Source: Paracoccaceae bacterium
GTDB taxonomy: Bacteria; Pseudomonadota; Alphaproteobacteria; Rhodobacterales; Rhodobacteraceae
NCBI GenBank assembly: GCA_015485375.1
Contig: WFTU01000024.1
Coordinates: 1 to 5,268 of the forward strand
Length of the DNA stretch: 5,268 nucleotides
Reading direction: 5' to 3'
In this document: positions 1 through 3,695 of the stretch, piece after piece
How positions within the stretch are numbered: the stretch's first letter is position 1
Layout: each line of letters opens with the position of its first letter
Translations under genes and position numbers: made by a program
Notes under the pieces: model-generated
Databases searched by the model: none
Seen by the model: only the letters and a program-made list of their open reading frames with translations
Told to the model about the DNA's origin: nothing

Positions 1-367
1 AGTTTGCCCAGCGCATCTTTTCGGCATTGTCCATCTGCATCTGGATGACATGGCGCCGCTTCATCCGCACGGGGTCGAGCGCCCCCAACTTTTCCTCGAA
101 GAACAACAGGCACCTGTCGTAGTCGCGCCGTGTGCGCGGGGCGAGCTTTTCGAACCGGTAGCTGCGCTTGTAATGGGCGATCAGGGCCTTGAAATTGCGC
201 TTTGGCGGCACCACCTCCAGTCCCCTGCGCGCCGCCTCGTAGCGGGCCAGAAACTCGGGAGAGTCCGGCGGTGGTAATCGGGTGCGGTTGCCCAACCTCT
301 CGAAATACCAGTAGGTTTTCCCACGCGAGACCTTCTTGCGCAGGTGGGGAAGCTGGACCTTCTTCAA
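1..367 (-). CDS. int: Tyrosine recombinase (phage-type integrase), N-terminal part
   Basis: About 122 N-terminal residues of a site-specific recombinase are visible; the rest, including the catalytic Arg/His/Tyr domain, lies beyond the left edge. Residues 1-25 are basic with a KTYWYF motif, the start typical of integrases of alphaproteobacterial prophages. Residues 58-122 contain the core-binding SAM-like domain: an ALIAHYKRS segment, then LAPRTRRDYDRCLLFFEEKLG, with a basic MKRRHV segment after it. The family integrates and excises the element at an attachment site. The chosen start is TTG at 367. It overlaps the stop of the upstream small gene (TTGA overlap), no ATG precedes it in frame, and no good Shine-Dalgarno is present, so translation is probably coupled. 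It is the last visible gene of a leftward operon. The family call is firm; the exact start is less certain. Confidence 0.88.
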   Translation of the reverse strand, partial: MKKVQLPHLRKKVSRGKTYWYFERLGNRTRLPPPDSPEFLARYEAARRGLEVVPPKRNFKALIAHYKRSYRFEKLAPRTRRDYDRCLLFFEEKLGALDPVRMKRRHVIQMQMDNAEKMRWAN

Positions 368-549
368 CTTGAGAAGTCCACCGAGTCGAAGGTGTCAGCG
401 AGTGCCTCGCTGCCCTTGGTGATCACGCGAATCTCGTGGCCTTTGACGATGCATGCGCTGACGTCGAGGCCCGCGTTCTTTGCCGCGCTCAGAACGCGTT
501 GGATTTCCGACTGCGTCAGGGCGCGCTTGCGTTTTTCAGTATCTGCCAT
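364..549 (-). CDS. Small conserved-type protein directly upstream of the integrase
   Basis: A 61-residue protein of unknown function. The start at 549 is well supported: AGGAGG lies a few bases upstream of the ATG, much better than any start further out. The N-terminus is basic (EKRKRALTQSEI) and helical. It is followed by a helix with SAAKNAGLDV and a short beta-like stretch (ACIVKGHEIRVI), a pattern seen in small proteins that commonly precede integrases in alphaproteobacterial prophages. A role as an integrase accessory or directionality factor is possible from position only; no recognisable helix-turn-helix is visible. The start overlaps the upstream gene by 14 bases and the stop overlaps the integrase TTG, so the three genes look translationally coupled. 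Confidence 0.8.
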   Translation of the reverse strand: MADTEKRKRALTQSEIQRVLSAAKNAGLDVSACIVKGHEIRVITKGSEALADTFDSVDFSS

Positions 550-862
550 TTTCGTCCTCCTTGTAATCACAGGCAGCAAGGACGTTCCGCGCCGCCCGCA
601 TCCAGTTTTGTGGTAATTCCTCCAGCGTTTCCGCCATTGCGTGCACTCCAAACACCTGCAGCGAGACCAGTGCCGGCCGGTAGATGCCGGGAAATTCCGA
701 CGGCAGGTCCCATCGTCCTGCGTTCCTGATCACCACCTGCTTGAGGGCATCGAGGCGCTGGGCGGCCGGCAATGCAGCCAGGGTAGCGAGCAGCGCACCC
801 AGCGCGGTGGTGTCAGGCACGTCCTCCATCAGCCGTAGCGGTGTTTCACAGTCAACAGGCAT
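536..862 (-). CDS. Hypothetical protein in the integrase operon
   Basis: A 108-residue protein that I do not recognise. It is predicted to be soluble and mostly helical: residues 18-46 are rich in Ala/Leu (LGALLATLAALPAAQRLDAL) and residues 66-97 are again helical with an acidic-basic pattern (AMAETLEELPQNWMRAARNVL). There is no signal peptide, transmembrane segment or Cys/His metal site. Third codon positions are GC-rich, which supports coding. The ATG at 862 has only a weak ribosome binding site; an in-frame ATG at 829 is an alternative. It follows the upstream gene by a 21-base gap and overlaps the next by 14 bases, so it is part of the leftward operon ending in the integrase. Function unknown. 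Confidence 0.68.
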   Translation of the reverse strand: MPVDCETPLRLMEDVPDTTALGALLATLAALPAAQRLDALKQVVIRNAGRWDLPSEFPGIYRPALVSLQVFGVHAMAETLEELPQNWMRAARNVLAACDYKEDENGRY

Positions 863-883
863 CCGACGACAAATCTTTGTTTT

Positions 884-1228
884 TCATTGGTTTTTGCTGG
901 TATCTCGCCGCGCAAGCGGCGTGTTTTCGGGTTGTTTTCGCGAGGTGCGGCAATTTCTAATGAAAACGGGCCGTTGGTCGCTATCGAGCGCGTCGATCGC
1001 ACGCCGAATGGCCAGAGCGTTTTCGTCCAGCCGGACAAGGGTCAGGCCATTGATTACCTCGCCATCAGCGGTTTCAACATCAAAAAGCGGCAGACCAAAG
1101 GTGCGCGCGACAACGCGGGCATGAAACTCGGGCTCATTTGGTGCGCGCCGCACAAGCACCGGCGCACCAAGGCCTATTATTCCGTCGGGCGCGCTGGACG
1201 ATTGCCTGCTGGCCTTTCTCGCGTTCAC
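884..1228 (-). CDS. Hypothetical protein, first gene after the terminator in the integrase operon
   Basis: A 114-residue protein with no family I can name. Residues 20-60 alternate hydrophobic and charged residues in a beta-rich pattern (GAPVLVRRAP, FHARVVARTFGLPLFDVETADG) that could form a small barrel. Residues 64-85 form an amphipathic helix (LVRLDENALAIRRAIDALDS). The tail after residue 92 is basic and disordered-looking. The start is GTG at 1228, supported by GGAG eight bases upstream and by a GTGA overlap with the stop of the preceding reading frame. A strong intrinsic terminator ends only about 30 bases upstream, with no room for a clear promoter, so expression may depend on terminator read-through. 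Coding is supported by operon context; function is unknown. Confidence 0.65.
   Translation of the reverse strand: MNARKASRQSSSAPDGIIGLGAPVLVRRAPNEPEFHARVVARTFGLPLFDVETADGEVINGLTLVRLDENALAIRRAIDALDSDQRPVFIRNCRTSRKQPENTPLARRDTSKNQ
906..921 (+). repeat. GC-rich hairpin with GCAA loop
   Basis: CGCCGC-GCAA-GCGGCG, a perfect 6-bp stem with a GNRA-type loop on the plus strand, followed by TGTTTTCG twice (922-929 and 933-940). It lies inside the 3' end of the leftward hypothetical gene. Read rightward it resembles a weak intrinsic terminator. Read leftward there is no U-tract. It may be only codon-level coincidence. Confidence 0.3.
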
Positions 1229-1527
1229 TGCTTTGGCTCCGTTGTCACGCCGCCAGCAAAAAAGTGACGGGCAGGCCTTGGAGGGTGAGTGGTGGTGGGC
1301 CTGCCCGTCAGTCGCGCCGGGGGAAGAGGCGACCCCCGACCTGCGCGCGCCGGGAGATCAGCCGGAGCGGTTGCGCATCTTCTGTCATTCCCCTGGACGC
1401 GAAGGGCCCCCAGCGTGGCCCAGGCCAGCCTGCGAAGCTGCGACGATTGCCCGGGGTGGGGATTGGCCAACACATCGCGAGCGGCCCCTTCGGACATTGG
1501 AAGCCTGGGGAATTGGTGAATGGTCAT
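1225..1527 (-). CDS. Short reading frame under the leftward operator-controlled promoter (unknown product)
   Basis: A 100-codon frame starting at ATG 1527, with an excellent ribosome binding site (AAGGGAGA, six bases upstream) and a TTGACA-type promoter just before it, so translation almost certainly starts here. The product is unrecognised. Residues 1-45 are plausible protein with a helical LRRLAWATLGALR segment. The rest is Pro/Arg-rich and low in coding character, and the last 28 codons run through a strong intrinsic terminator. In the next frame, 1308-1475 (55 codons) has much GC-richer third positions near its end and stops exactly at the base of the terminator stem. A frameshift, or a different true 3' end, is therefore possible. 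The stop overlaps the GTG of the next gene (GTGA). The start is confident; the extent is doubtful. Confidence 0.45.
   Translation of the reverse strand: MTIHQFPRLPMSEGAARDVLANPHPGQSSQLRRLAWATLGALRVQGNDRRCATAPADLPARAGRGSPLPPARLTGRPTTTHPPRPARHFFAGGVTTEPKQ
1258..1310 (-). terminator. Strong rho-independent terminator (leftward)
   Basis: A perfect 13-bp inverted repeat, TGACGGGCAGGCC at 1265-1277 and GGCCTGCCCGTCA at 1298-1310, with a 20-base loop. On the minus strand the stem is followed, after one C, by six U (A run at 1258-1263). This is a canonical intrinsic terminator for leftward transcription. It lies between the operator-controlled leftward promoter and the integrase operon, so it would end a transcript of about 290 bases or act as an attenuator. 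Confidence 0.85.
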
Positions 1528-1554
1528 GCGTGATCTCCCTTCATATGCACATCA

Positions 1555-1582
1555 AAGGTATTCACAAATTGTGAATTGTCAA
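1555..1582 (-). promoter_or_regulatory. Leftward early promoter with operator in its spacer
   Basis: On the minus strand a perfect -35 TTGACA (1577-1582), a 16-base spacer and -10 TACCTT (1555-1560) precede the ribosome binding site and ATG at 1527. The predicted start is near 1548, giving a leader of about 20 bases. Operator A1 (1561-1575) occupies the spacer and the imperfect A2 covers the -35, so repressor binding should block the promoter directly. Confidence 0.72.
1561..1575. promoter_or_regulatory. Operator A1
   Basis: TTCACAAATTGTGAA is a perfect 7+1+7 palindrome, the best match to the shared operator TNCACANNTTGTGNA. It fills the spacer of the leftward promoter. It is the likely binding site of the XRE repressor at 2013-2327 and/or the Cro-like protein, because the same motif flanks those genes. 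Confidence 0.8.
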
Positions 1583-1591
1583 GCTTGTGAA
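1577..1591. promoter_or_regulatory. Operator A2 (imperfect half-site)
   Basis: The right arm TTGTGAA is perfect; the left arm (TGTCAAG) is degenerate because it also supplies the TTGACA -35 element on the minus strand. Its centre is 16 bases from A1 and 15 bases from A3. It overlaps the -35 elements of both divergent promoters and is probably a weaker site. Confidence 0.55.
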
Positions 1592-1612
1592 TCCACATAT
1601 TGTGGGTATAAA
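1585..1612 (+). promoter_or_regulatory. Candidate rightward promoter back-to-back with the leftward one
   Basis: -35-like TTGTGA (1585-1590), a 16-base spacer and -10 TATAAA (1607-1612). Operator A3 fills the spacer. No convincing gene follows on this strand: only 8- and 10-codon frames occur from ATGs at 1613 and 1635. If active it may make a non-coding RNA, or it may be a fortuitous match. Medium-low certainty. Confidence 0.42.
1592..1606. promoter_or_regulatory. Operator A3
   Basis: TCCACATATTGTGGG, with palindromic arms CCACA/TGTGG and a 3-base centre. It matches operator B2 in the repressor/cro interval. Its centre is 31 bases (about three helical turns) from A1, and it fills the spacer of the rightward promoter at 1585-1612. 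Confidence 0.75.
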
Positions 1613-2012
1613 TGAATCCAGAGATTACTCACGGATGACAAGACAAGGCGAATCACCCAGCGGATGACCTGTCGGCAAGCGAAGATACAGATAGAGGGCA
1701 AAGCCCCAGCCGTACGTCAACGGGGCGTGATTCGCGCTATCGACCGGTTCCCGGGCGGTTTGGGCAGAAGGATCGAGAAATTTGGCGCCAATCACTGAGG
1801 ACAATACAGTGTGGAACGCGGCTGGCAGGCAATCTTGCGCCGCTTGGCACCGGGAATCTGGAAATTTCCCGCGTTCTCTCGTTGCGAGAGGCGATGTCGC
1901 CTTACTCGCGCCACATTTTCCATCGAAACGGATGCCCGTTTCAACGCTCCGATCATTTTCACGGTGTTGCAATGAATGAACAAAGGCGGCTGGATTTAAT
2001 GATCCAGGCGGC
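1613..2012. other. 400-base stretch with no confident gene
   Basis: This lies between the leftward operator cluster and the 3' end of the repressor. The longest frame is leftward, 1625-1972 (115 codons). It has no clear ribosome binding site, mixed third positions and no family I recognise, so I do not call it; it could be a decayed gene. Visible structure: a CTCTCG-TTG-CGAGAG hairpin at 1876-1890, a GAAACGG-ATGC-CCGTTTC hairpin at 1925-1942, and an ATCCAG/CTGGAT stem just past the repressor stop (1990-2007), which could be a weak terminator or stabiliser. The rightward promoter at 1585-1612 would transcribe this stretch. Confidence 0.5.
1990..2007 (-). terminator. Possible weak terminator after the repressor gene
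   Basis: CTGGAT-TTAATG-ATCCAG forms a 6-bp stem five bases past the repressor stop. On the minus strand it is followed by CCGCCTTTGTT, an imperfect U-rich stretch. It is flanked by a direct repeat of GGCGGCT (1985-1991 and 2008-2014). Weak evidence. Confidence 0.25.
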
Positions 2013-2327
2013 TCACGAATCCGAACTGCCCCTCGATCTTTTGTGGCCGCTTTTCAAAGGACTCGACGACAATTCTTTCCTTATATTGTATGGCAACGTG
2101 ATATCCCTGCCCAAGTATATAAAGTCCATGGTCACGCCGAACTTGTCGACCAGCACGGCGGCGTTCTCGGGCAAGGGTCGGCGATAGCCGCTTTCCCAGT
2201 TGGCGTACTGGGTTTCGCCAAAGCCGCACTCGGCAGCAAAGTCCTTGGCCGACAGGCCCGTCAGGCGCCGGATGGCACGGAGGCGTTCGCCGATCTCTCG
2301 ATGTGGGTATTTGTCCGATTCAGCCAT
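2013..2327 (-). CDS. Small XRE-family (CI-like) phage repressor
   Basis: A 104-residue DNA-binding protein. Residues 11-70 form an HTH_3/XRE domain: helix 1 IGERLRAIRRLTG, helix 2 LSAKDFAAECG, recognition helix around ETQYANWESG, then PLPENAAVLVDKFGVTMDFIYLG, the typical ending of the fold. Residues 71-104 are a short basic/serine-rich tail. There is no LexA/S24-type autocleavage domain, so SOS induction by self-cleavage is unlikely (inference). It diverges from a Cro-like gene across a shared operator region, the classic immunity-switch arrangement, and the same operators recur at 1561-1606. The ATG at 2327 has no Shine-Dalgarno, but TATAAC at 2335-2340 places the transcript start at about the ATG, suggesting a leaderless message. 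The family is confident; the repressor role is inferred from context. Confidence 0.87.
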   Translation of the reverse strand: MAESDKYPHREIGERLRAIRRLTGLSAKDFAAECGFGETQYANWESGYRRPLPENAAVLVDKFGVTMDFIYLGRDITLPYNIRKELSSSPLKSGHKRSRGSSDS

Positions 2328-2334
2328 GGCTCTA

Positions 2335-2363
2335 GTTATACACTACACAAATTGTGAACAAAC
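2335..2363 (-). promoter_or_regulatory. Repressor promoter
   Basis: On the minus strand a good -10 TATAAC (2335-2340) lies eight bases before the repressor ATG. The -35 is poor (GTTTGT or TTGTTC near 2356-2363). Operator B1 lies in the spacer, which predicts autoregulation. The predicted start is about 2328, immediately before the ATG. Confidence 0.5.
2344..2358. promoter_or_regulatory. Operator B1
   Basis: TACACAAATTGTGAA differs from operator A1 at one base. The palindromic core is CACAAATTGTG. It lies in the spacer of the predicted repressor promoter. Confidence 0.78.
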
Positions 2364-2378
2364 ATAAGATTGGCGGGT

Positions 2379-2407
2379 TTGACGAATCCACATTTTGTGG
2401 ATATTCT
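2379..2407 (+). promoter_or_regulatory. Rightward early (cro) promoter
   Basis: -35 TTGACG (2379-2384), a 17-base spacer and -10 TATTCT (2402-2407). Operator B2 occupies almost the whole spacer. The predicted start is about 2414-2415, at the cro ATG, with no room for a ribosome binding site. Confidence 0.68.
2387..2401. promoter_or_regulatory. Operator B2
   Basis: TCCACATTTTGTGGA, part of the longer palindrome ATCCACA-TTT-TGTGGAT (2386-2402). It resembles A3. Its centre is 43 bases (about four helical turns) from B1, so repressor dimers could lie on the same face of the DNA. Confidence 0.78.
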
Positions 2408-2414
2408 TGCCCTC

Positions 2415-2627
2415 ATGAGCGATGCCGAGAAAATTATCGAAAGCATAGGCCGCAGGCGCCTTCGCCAAGCGCTGGGCGTCGGTGAGACGGCCATTTCCAA
2501 CGTCCTGTCTCGCGGCTGCCGGTTTCCGGCCAGCTGGTATGGCCCCCTCAAGGAGCTTTGCGACCGGGAAGGCGTGGAATGCCCGATCTCGGCCTTCAAC
2601 TGGAAATCGGCAGGGAAGGTCGCGTGA
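2415..2627 (+). CDS. Cro-like small helix-turn-helix protein
   Basis: A 70-residue protein with one compact DNA-binding domain. Residues 5-21 (EKIIESIGRRRLRQALG) lead into a turn and a recognition-type helix, VGETAISNVLSRG (residues 22-34). FPASWYGPLKELCDREGVECP then packs the fold and FNWKSAG ends it. This pattern is typical of Cro/YdaS-like regulators paired with phage repressors. It diverges from the XRE repressor over operators B1 and B2 and probably binds the same sites to favour early gene expression (inference from arrangement). ATG 2415 is preferred over an in-frame TTG at 2370 because the TTG lies upstream of the promoter elements. No Shine-Dalgarno precedes it, consistent with a leaderless message. 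The stop overlaps a further ATG (TGATG). Confidence 0.8.
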   Translation: MSDAEKIIESIGRRRLRQALGVGETAISNVLSRGCRFPASWYGPLKELCDREGVECPISAFNWKSAGKVA

Positions 2628-2862
2628 TGTTGCTCGGCGTTCCATGGCTTACACGTTGGAAGTTTACTGCGACTCGCTCAAGCAGAAAGATCTTGTGGCC
2701 GGAAATGCTGTGCCATTCAAGACACGGGAGGAGGTCGGCATGACCGGGCTCGGTCAAACCGGCGGCGGGCACTTCCCGTTACCGTCGCCGCGCAGCGCCA
2801 CACATCGCCGGCGCAGCGCGGCGGGCGGTCCGGCGGAAAGTGCGACAGCGCAGGGCAGGCAT
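2628..2862. other. Gap between cro and the toxin-antitoxin cassette
   Basis: No gene I can support. A 38-codon frame (2627-2743) overlaps the cro stop as TGATG, and a frame opening at ATG 2644 stays open for over 1 kb only because it runs antisense to the cassette. Leftward from the hicB-like stop (TGAATG) a 27-codon Arg-rich frame begins; it looks accidental. An imperfect direct repeat, TCGCCG(G)CGCAGCGC, occurs at 2785-2798 and 2805-2819. This could be a decayed gene or an insertion boundary. Confidence 0.4.
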
Positions 2863-3129
2863 TCAGGCGGTGTTGTATGGAACCTCCATCAGGAAGGCTC
2901 CGGTTTGGAGCTCTTCGGCGAACTCCGGGTCTGCAGCGATTTCGGTCACGTCGCGCGCTTTGGGCGCGTCCTGCCCGTCCAGATGCAGGCCCAGCGCCGC
3001 GATCGCGCTGGGCAGGATGTCCTCCCGGCGGTCGGCGGTGGAAAAGCAGCCGGGAACGTCGGGAAAGTTGACGCCCCAGGCGCTTCCCTGTTCCTTGAGG
3101 ACCAAGGCGATGTAGGTCTGCATAGTCAT
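2863..3129 (-). CDS. HicB-like antitoxin-family protein, no HicA partner seen
   Basis: An 88-residue protein with a HicB-type domain. Residues 5-30 (TYIALVLKEQGSAWGVNFPDVPGCFSTAD) match the family's beta-strand start and its FPDxPGC signature, and the helix with IAALGLHLDGQ (43-53) completes the partial RNase-H-like fold. HicB proteins normally neutralise the mRNA-cleaving HicA and bind DNA through a C-terminal RHH or HTH domain. Here the protein stops soon after the fold (residues 60-88, acidic, FLMEVPYNTA end) with no DNA-binding domain. No HicA (short dsRBD-like toxin) is found upstream or downstream. The start ATG at 3129 overlaps the brnA stop as ATGA, so the two are translationally coupled. 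A second ATG lies two codons in. It is probably an accessory or repurposed antitoxin of the brnT-brnA unit; that role is inference. Confidence 0.83.
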   Translation of the reverse strand: MTMQTYIALVLKEQGSAWGVNFPDVPGCFSTADRREDILPSAIAALGLHLDGQDAPKARDVTEIAADPEFAEELQTGAFLMEVPYNTA

Positions 3130-3362
3130 GATCCCGTAAGGCCCAGCTCTTTGCGCAGGATGGCGTTGACACGTGTGCTCACGCCGCGACCGCCTTCGCG
3201 CAGCTTCTCGACCACGTCCGGGTCGAGCATCAGCTGGACGCGTTTCTTGCGGGCCTCGGGCGGCAGAGGCGGCCGGCCCCGGCGGGCGTTTTTCAGATCA
3301 TCCGCCGTGATTACCCGAACCTCACCGTCCGGGCCGATCAGCGGTTCACGCGGTGAAGTCAT
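3126..3362 (-). CDS. brnA: BrnA-type antitoxin (ribbon-helix-helix)
   Basis: A 78-residue antitoxin. BrnA binds and inhibits the BrnT ribonuclease toxin and represses the operon through a C-terminal ribbon-helix-helix domain. Residues 15-40 form the toxin-facing linker (VRVITADDLKNARRGRPPLP), with the Gly-Arg-Pro-Pro element common in BrnA proteins. Residues 41-73 form the RHH: a VQLMLD strand, DVVEKLREGG helix, then VSTRVNAILRKEL helix. The ATG at 3362 is chosen over in-frame upstream codons because AGGAAGG lies six bases before it. It overlaps the end of brnT by 17 bases, the usual toxin-first order for this family, and is followed by the HicB-like gene with an ATGA overlap. Confidence 0.88.
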   Translation of the reverse strand: MTSPREPLIGPDGEVRVITADDLKNARRGRPPLPPEARKKRVQLMLDPDVVEKLREGGRGVSTRVNAILRKELGLTGS

Positions 3363-3618
3363 CGAATACCTTCCTTTCTCTGTGGTTCGCCTTGCGGAAG
3401 CTGATAACCCGCAGCGCACCGTCGCGGACGGTGTAGGCGACCACCATCAGGCGGCCATCCAGTTCCGCCATCGCCACCTCGCGCGGTTCTCCGTAGTCAC
3501 GCCGGGTGTCGGGAATGATCACCGCCCGGTCCCAATCCAGCCGCGCCACGTCGGCGAAATCCAGCCCGCGCTCGCGCAGGGTTCGCTGCCGCTTTTCCTC
3601 GTCCCATTCCGGTTTCAT
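3346..3618 (-). CDS. brnT: BrnT-type ribonuclease toxin
   Basis: A 90-residue BrnT-family toxin, a RelE-fold ribosome-independent RNase that slows translation when free of BrnA. Visible family marks: EWDEEKRQRTLRERGLDFADV at residues 4-24 (the EWD..K...N/RxHG-like start), IPDTRRDYGEPREVAMAELDGRLMVVAYT in the middle, and the C-terminal RVISFRKANHRERKVFDDF, which holds the conserved Ser/Arg/Lys/Arg cluster. It is full length for the family. The ATG at 3618 has only a weak ribosome binding site; TATATT at 3628-3633 lies so close that the message would be nearly leaderless. It is the first gene of a leftward three-gene unit inserted against the direction of the rightward early genes. Confidence 0.9.
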   Translation of the reverse strand: MKPEWDEEKRQRTLRERGLDFADVARLDWDRAVIIPDTRRDYGEPREVAMAELDGRLMVVAYTVRDGALRVISFRKANHRERKVFDDFTA

Positions 3619-3627
3619 CGGGCTTCA

Positions 3628-3656
3628 AATATACACACATTAATTCGGGAGCACAA
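3628..3656 (-). promoter_or_regulatory. Promoter of the brnT-brnA-hicB cassette
   Basis: On the minus strand -35-like TTGTGC (3651-3656), a 17-base spacer and -10 TATATT (3628-3633) lie just before brnT. The predicted start is two to three bases from the ATG. A direct repeat of ATACACA (3631-3637 and 3662-3668) flanks the -35 and is a candidate BrnA site, as BrnA proteins autoregulate; this assignment is inference. Confidence 0.5.
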
Positions 3657-3695
3657 TAACAATACACATAAAAAACAAGAGATGGGAGACATGTC

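Noticed and set aside
887..1267. 126-codon rightward frame
   Set aside because: Antisense to the leftward hypothetical gene and part of the terminator; no promoter or ribosome binding site, and operon logic favours the leftward strand.
2863..3129. HicA toxin partner
   Set aside because: Neither side of the HicB-like gene encodes a short dsRBD-like HicA; the 27-codon Arg-rich frame just downstream is too short and unlike it.
2717..3172. 151-codon leftward frame
   Set aside because: It is in a different frame over the HicB-like and BrnA genes and is Arg-rich; no start signal.
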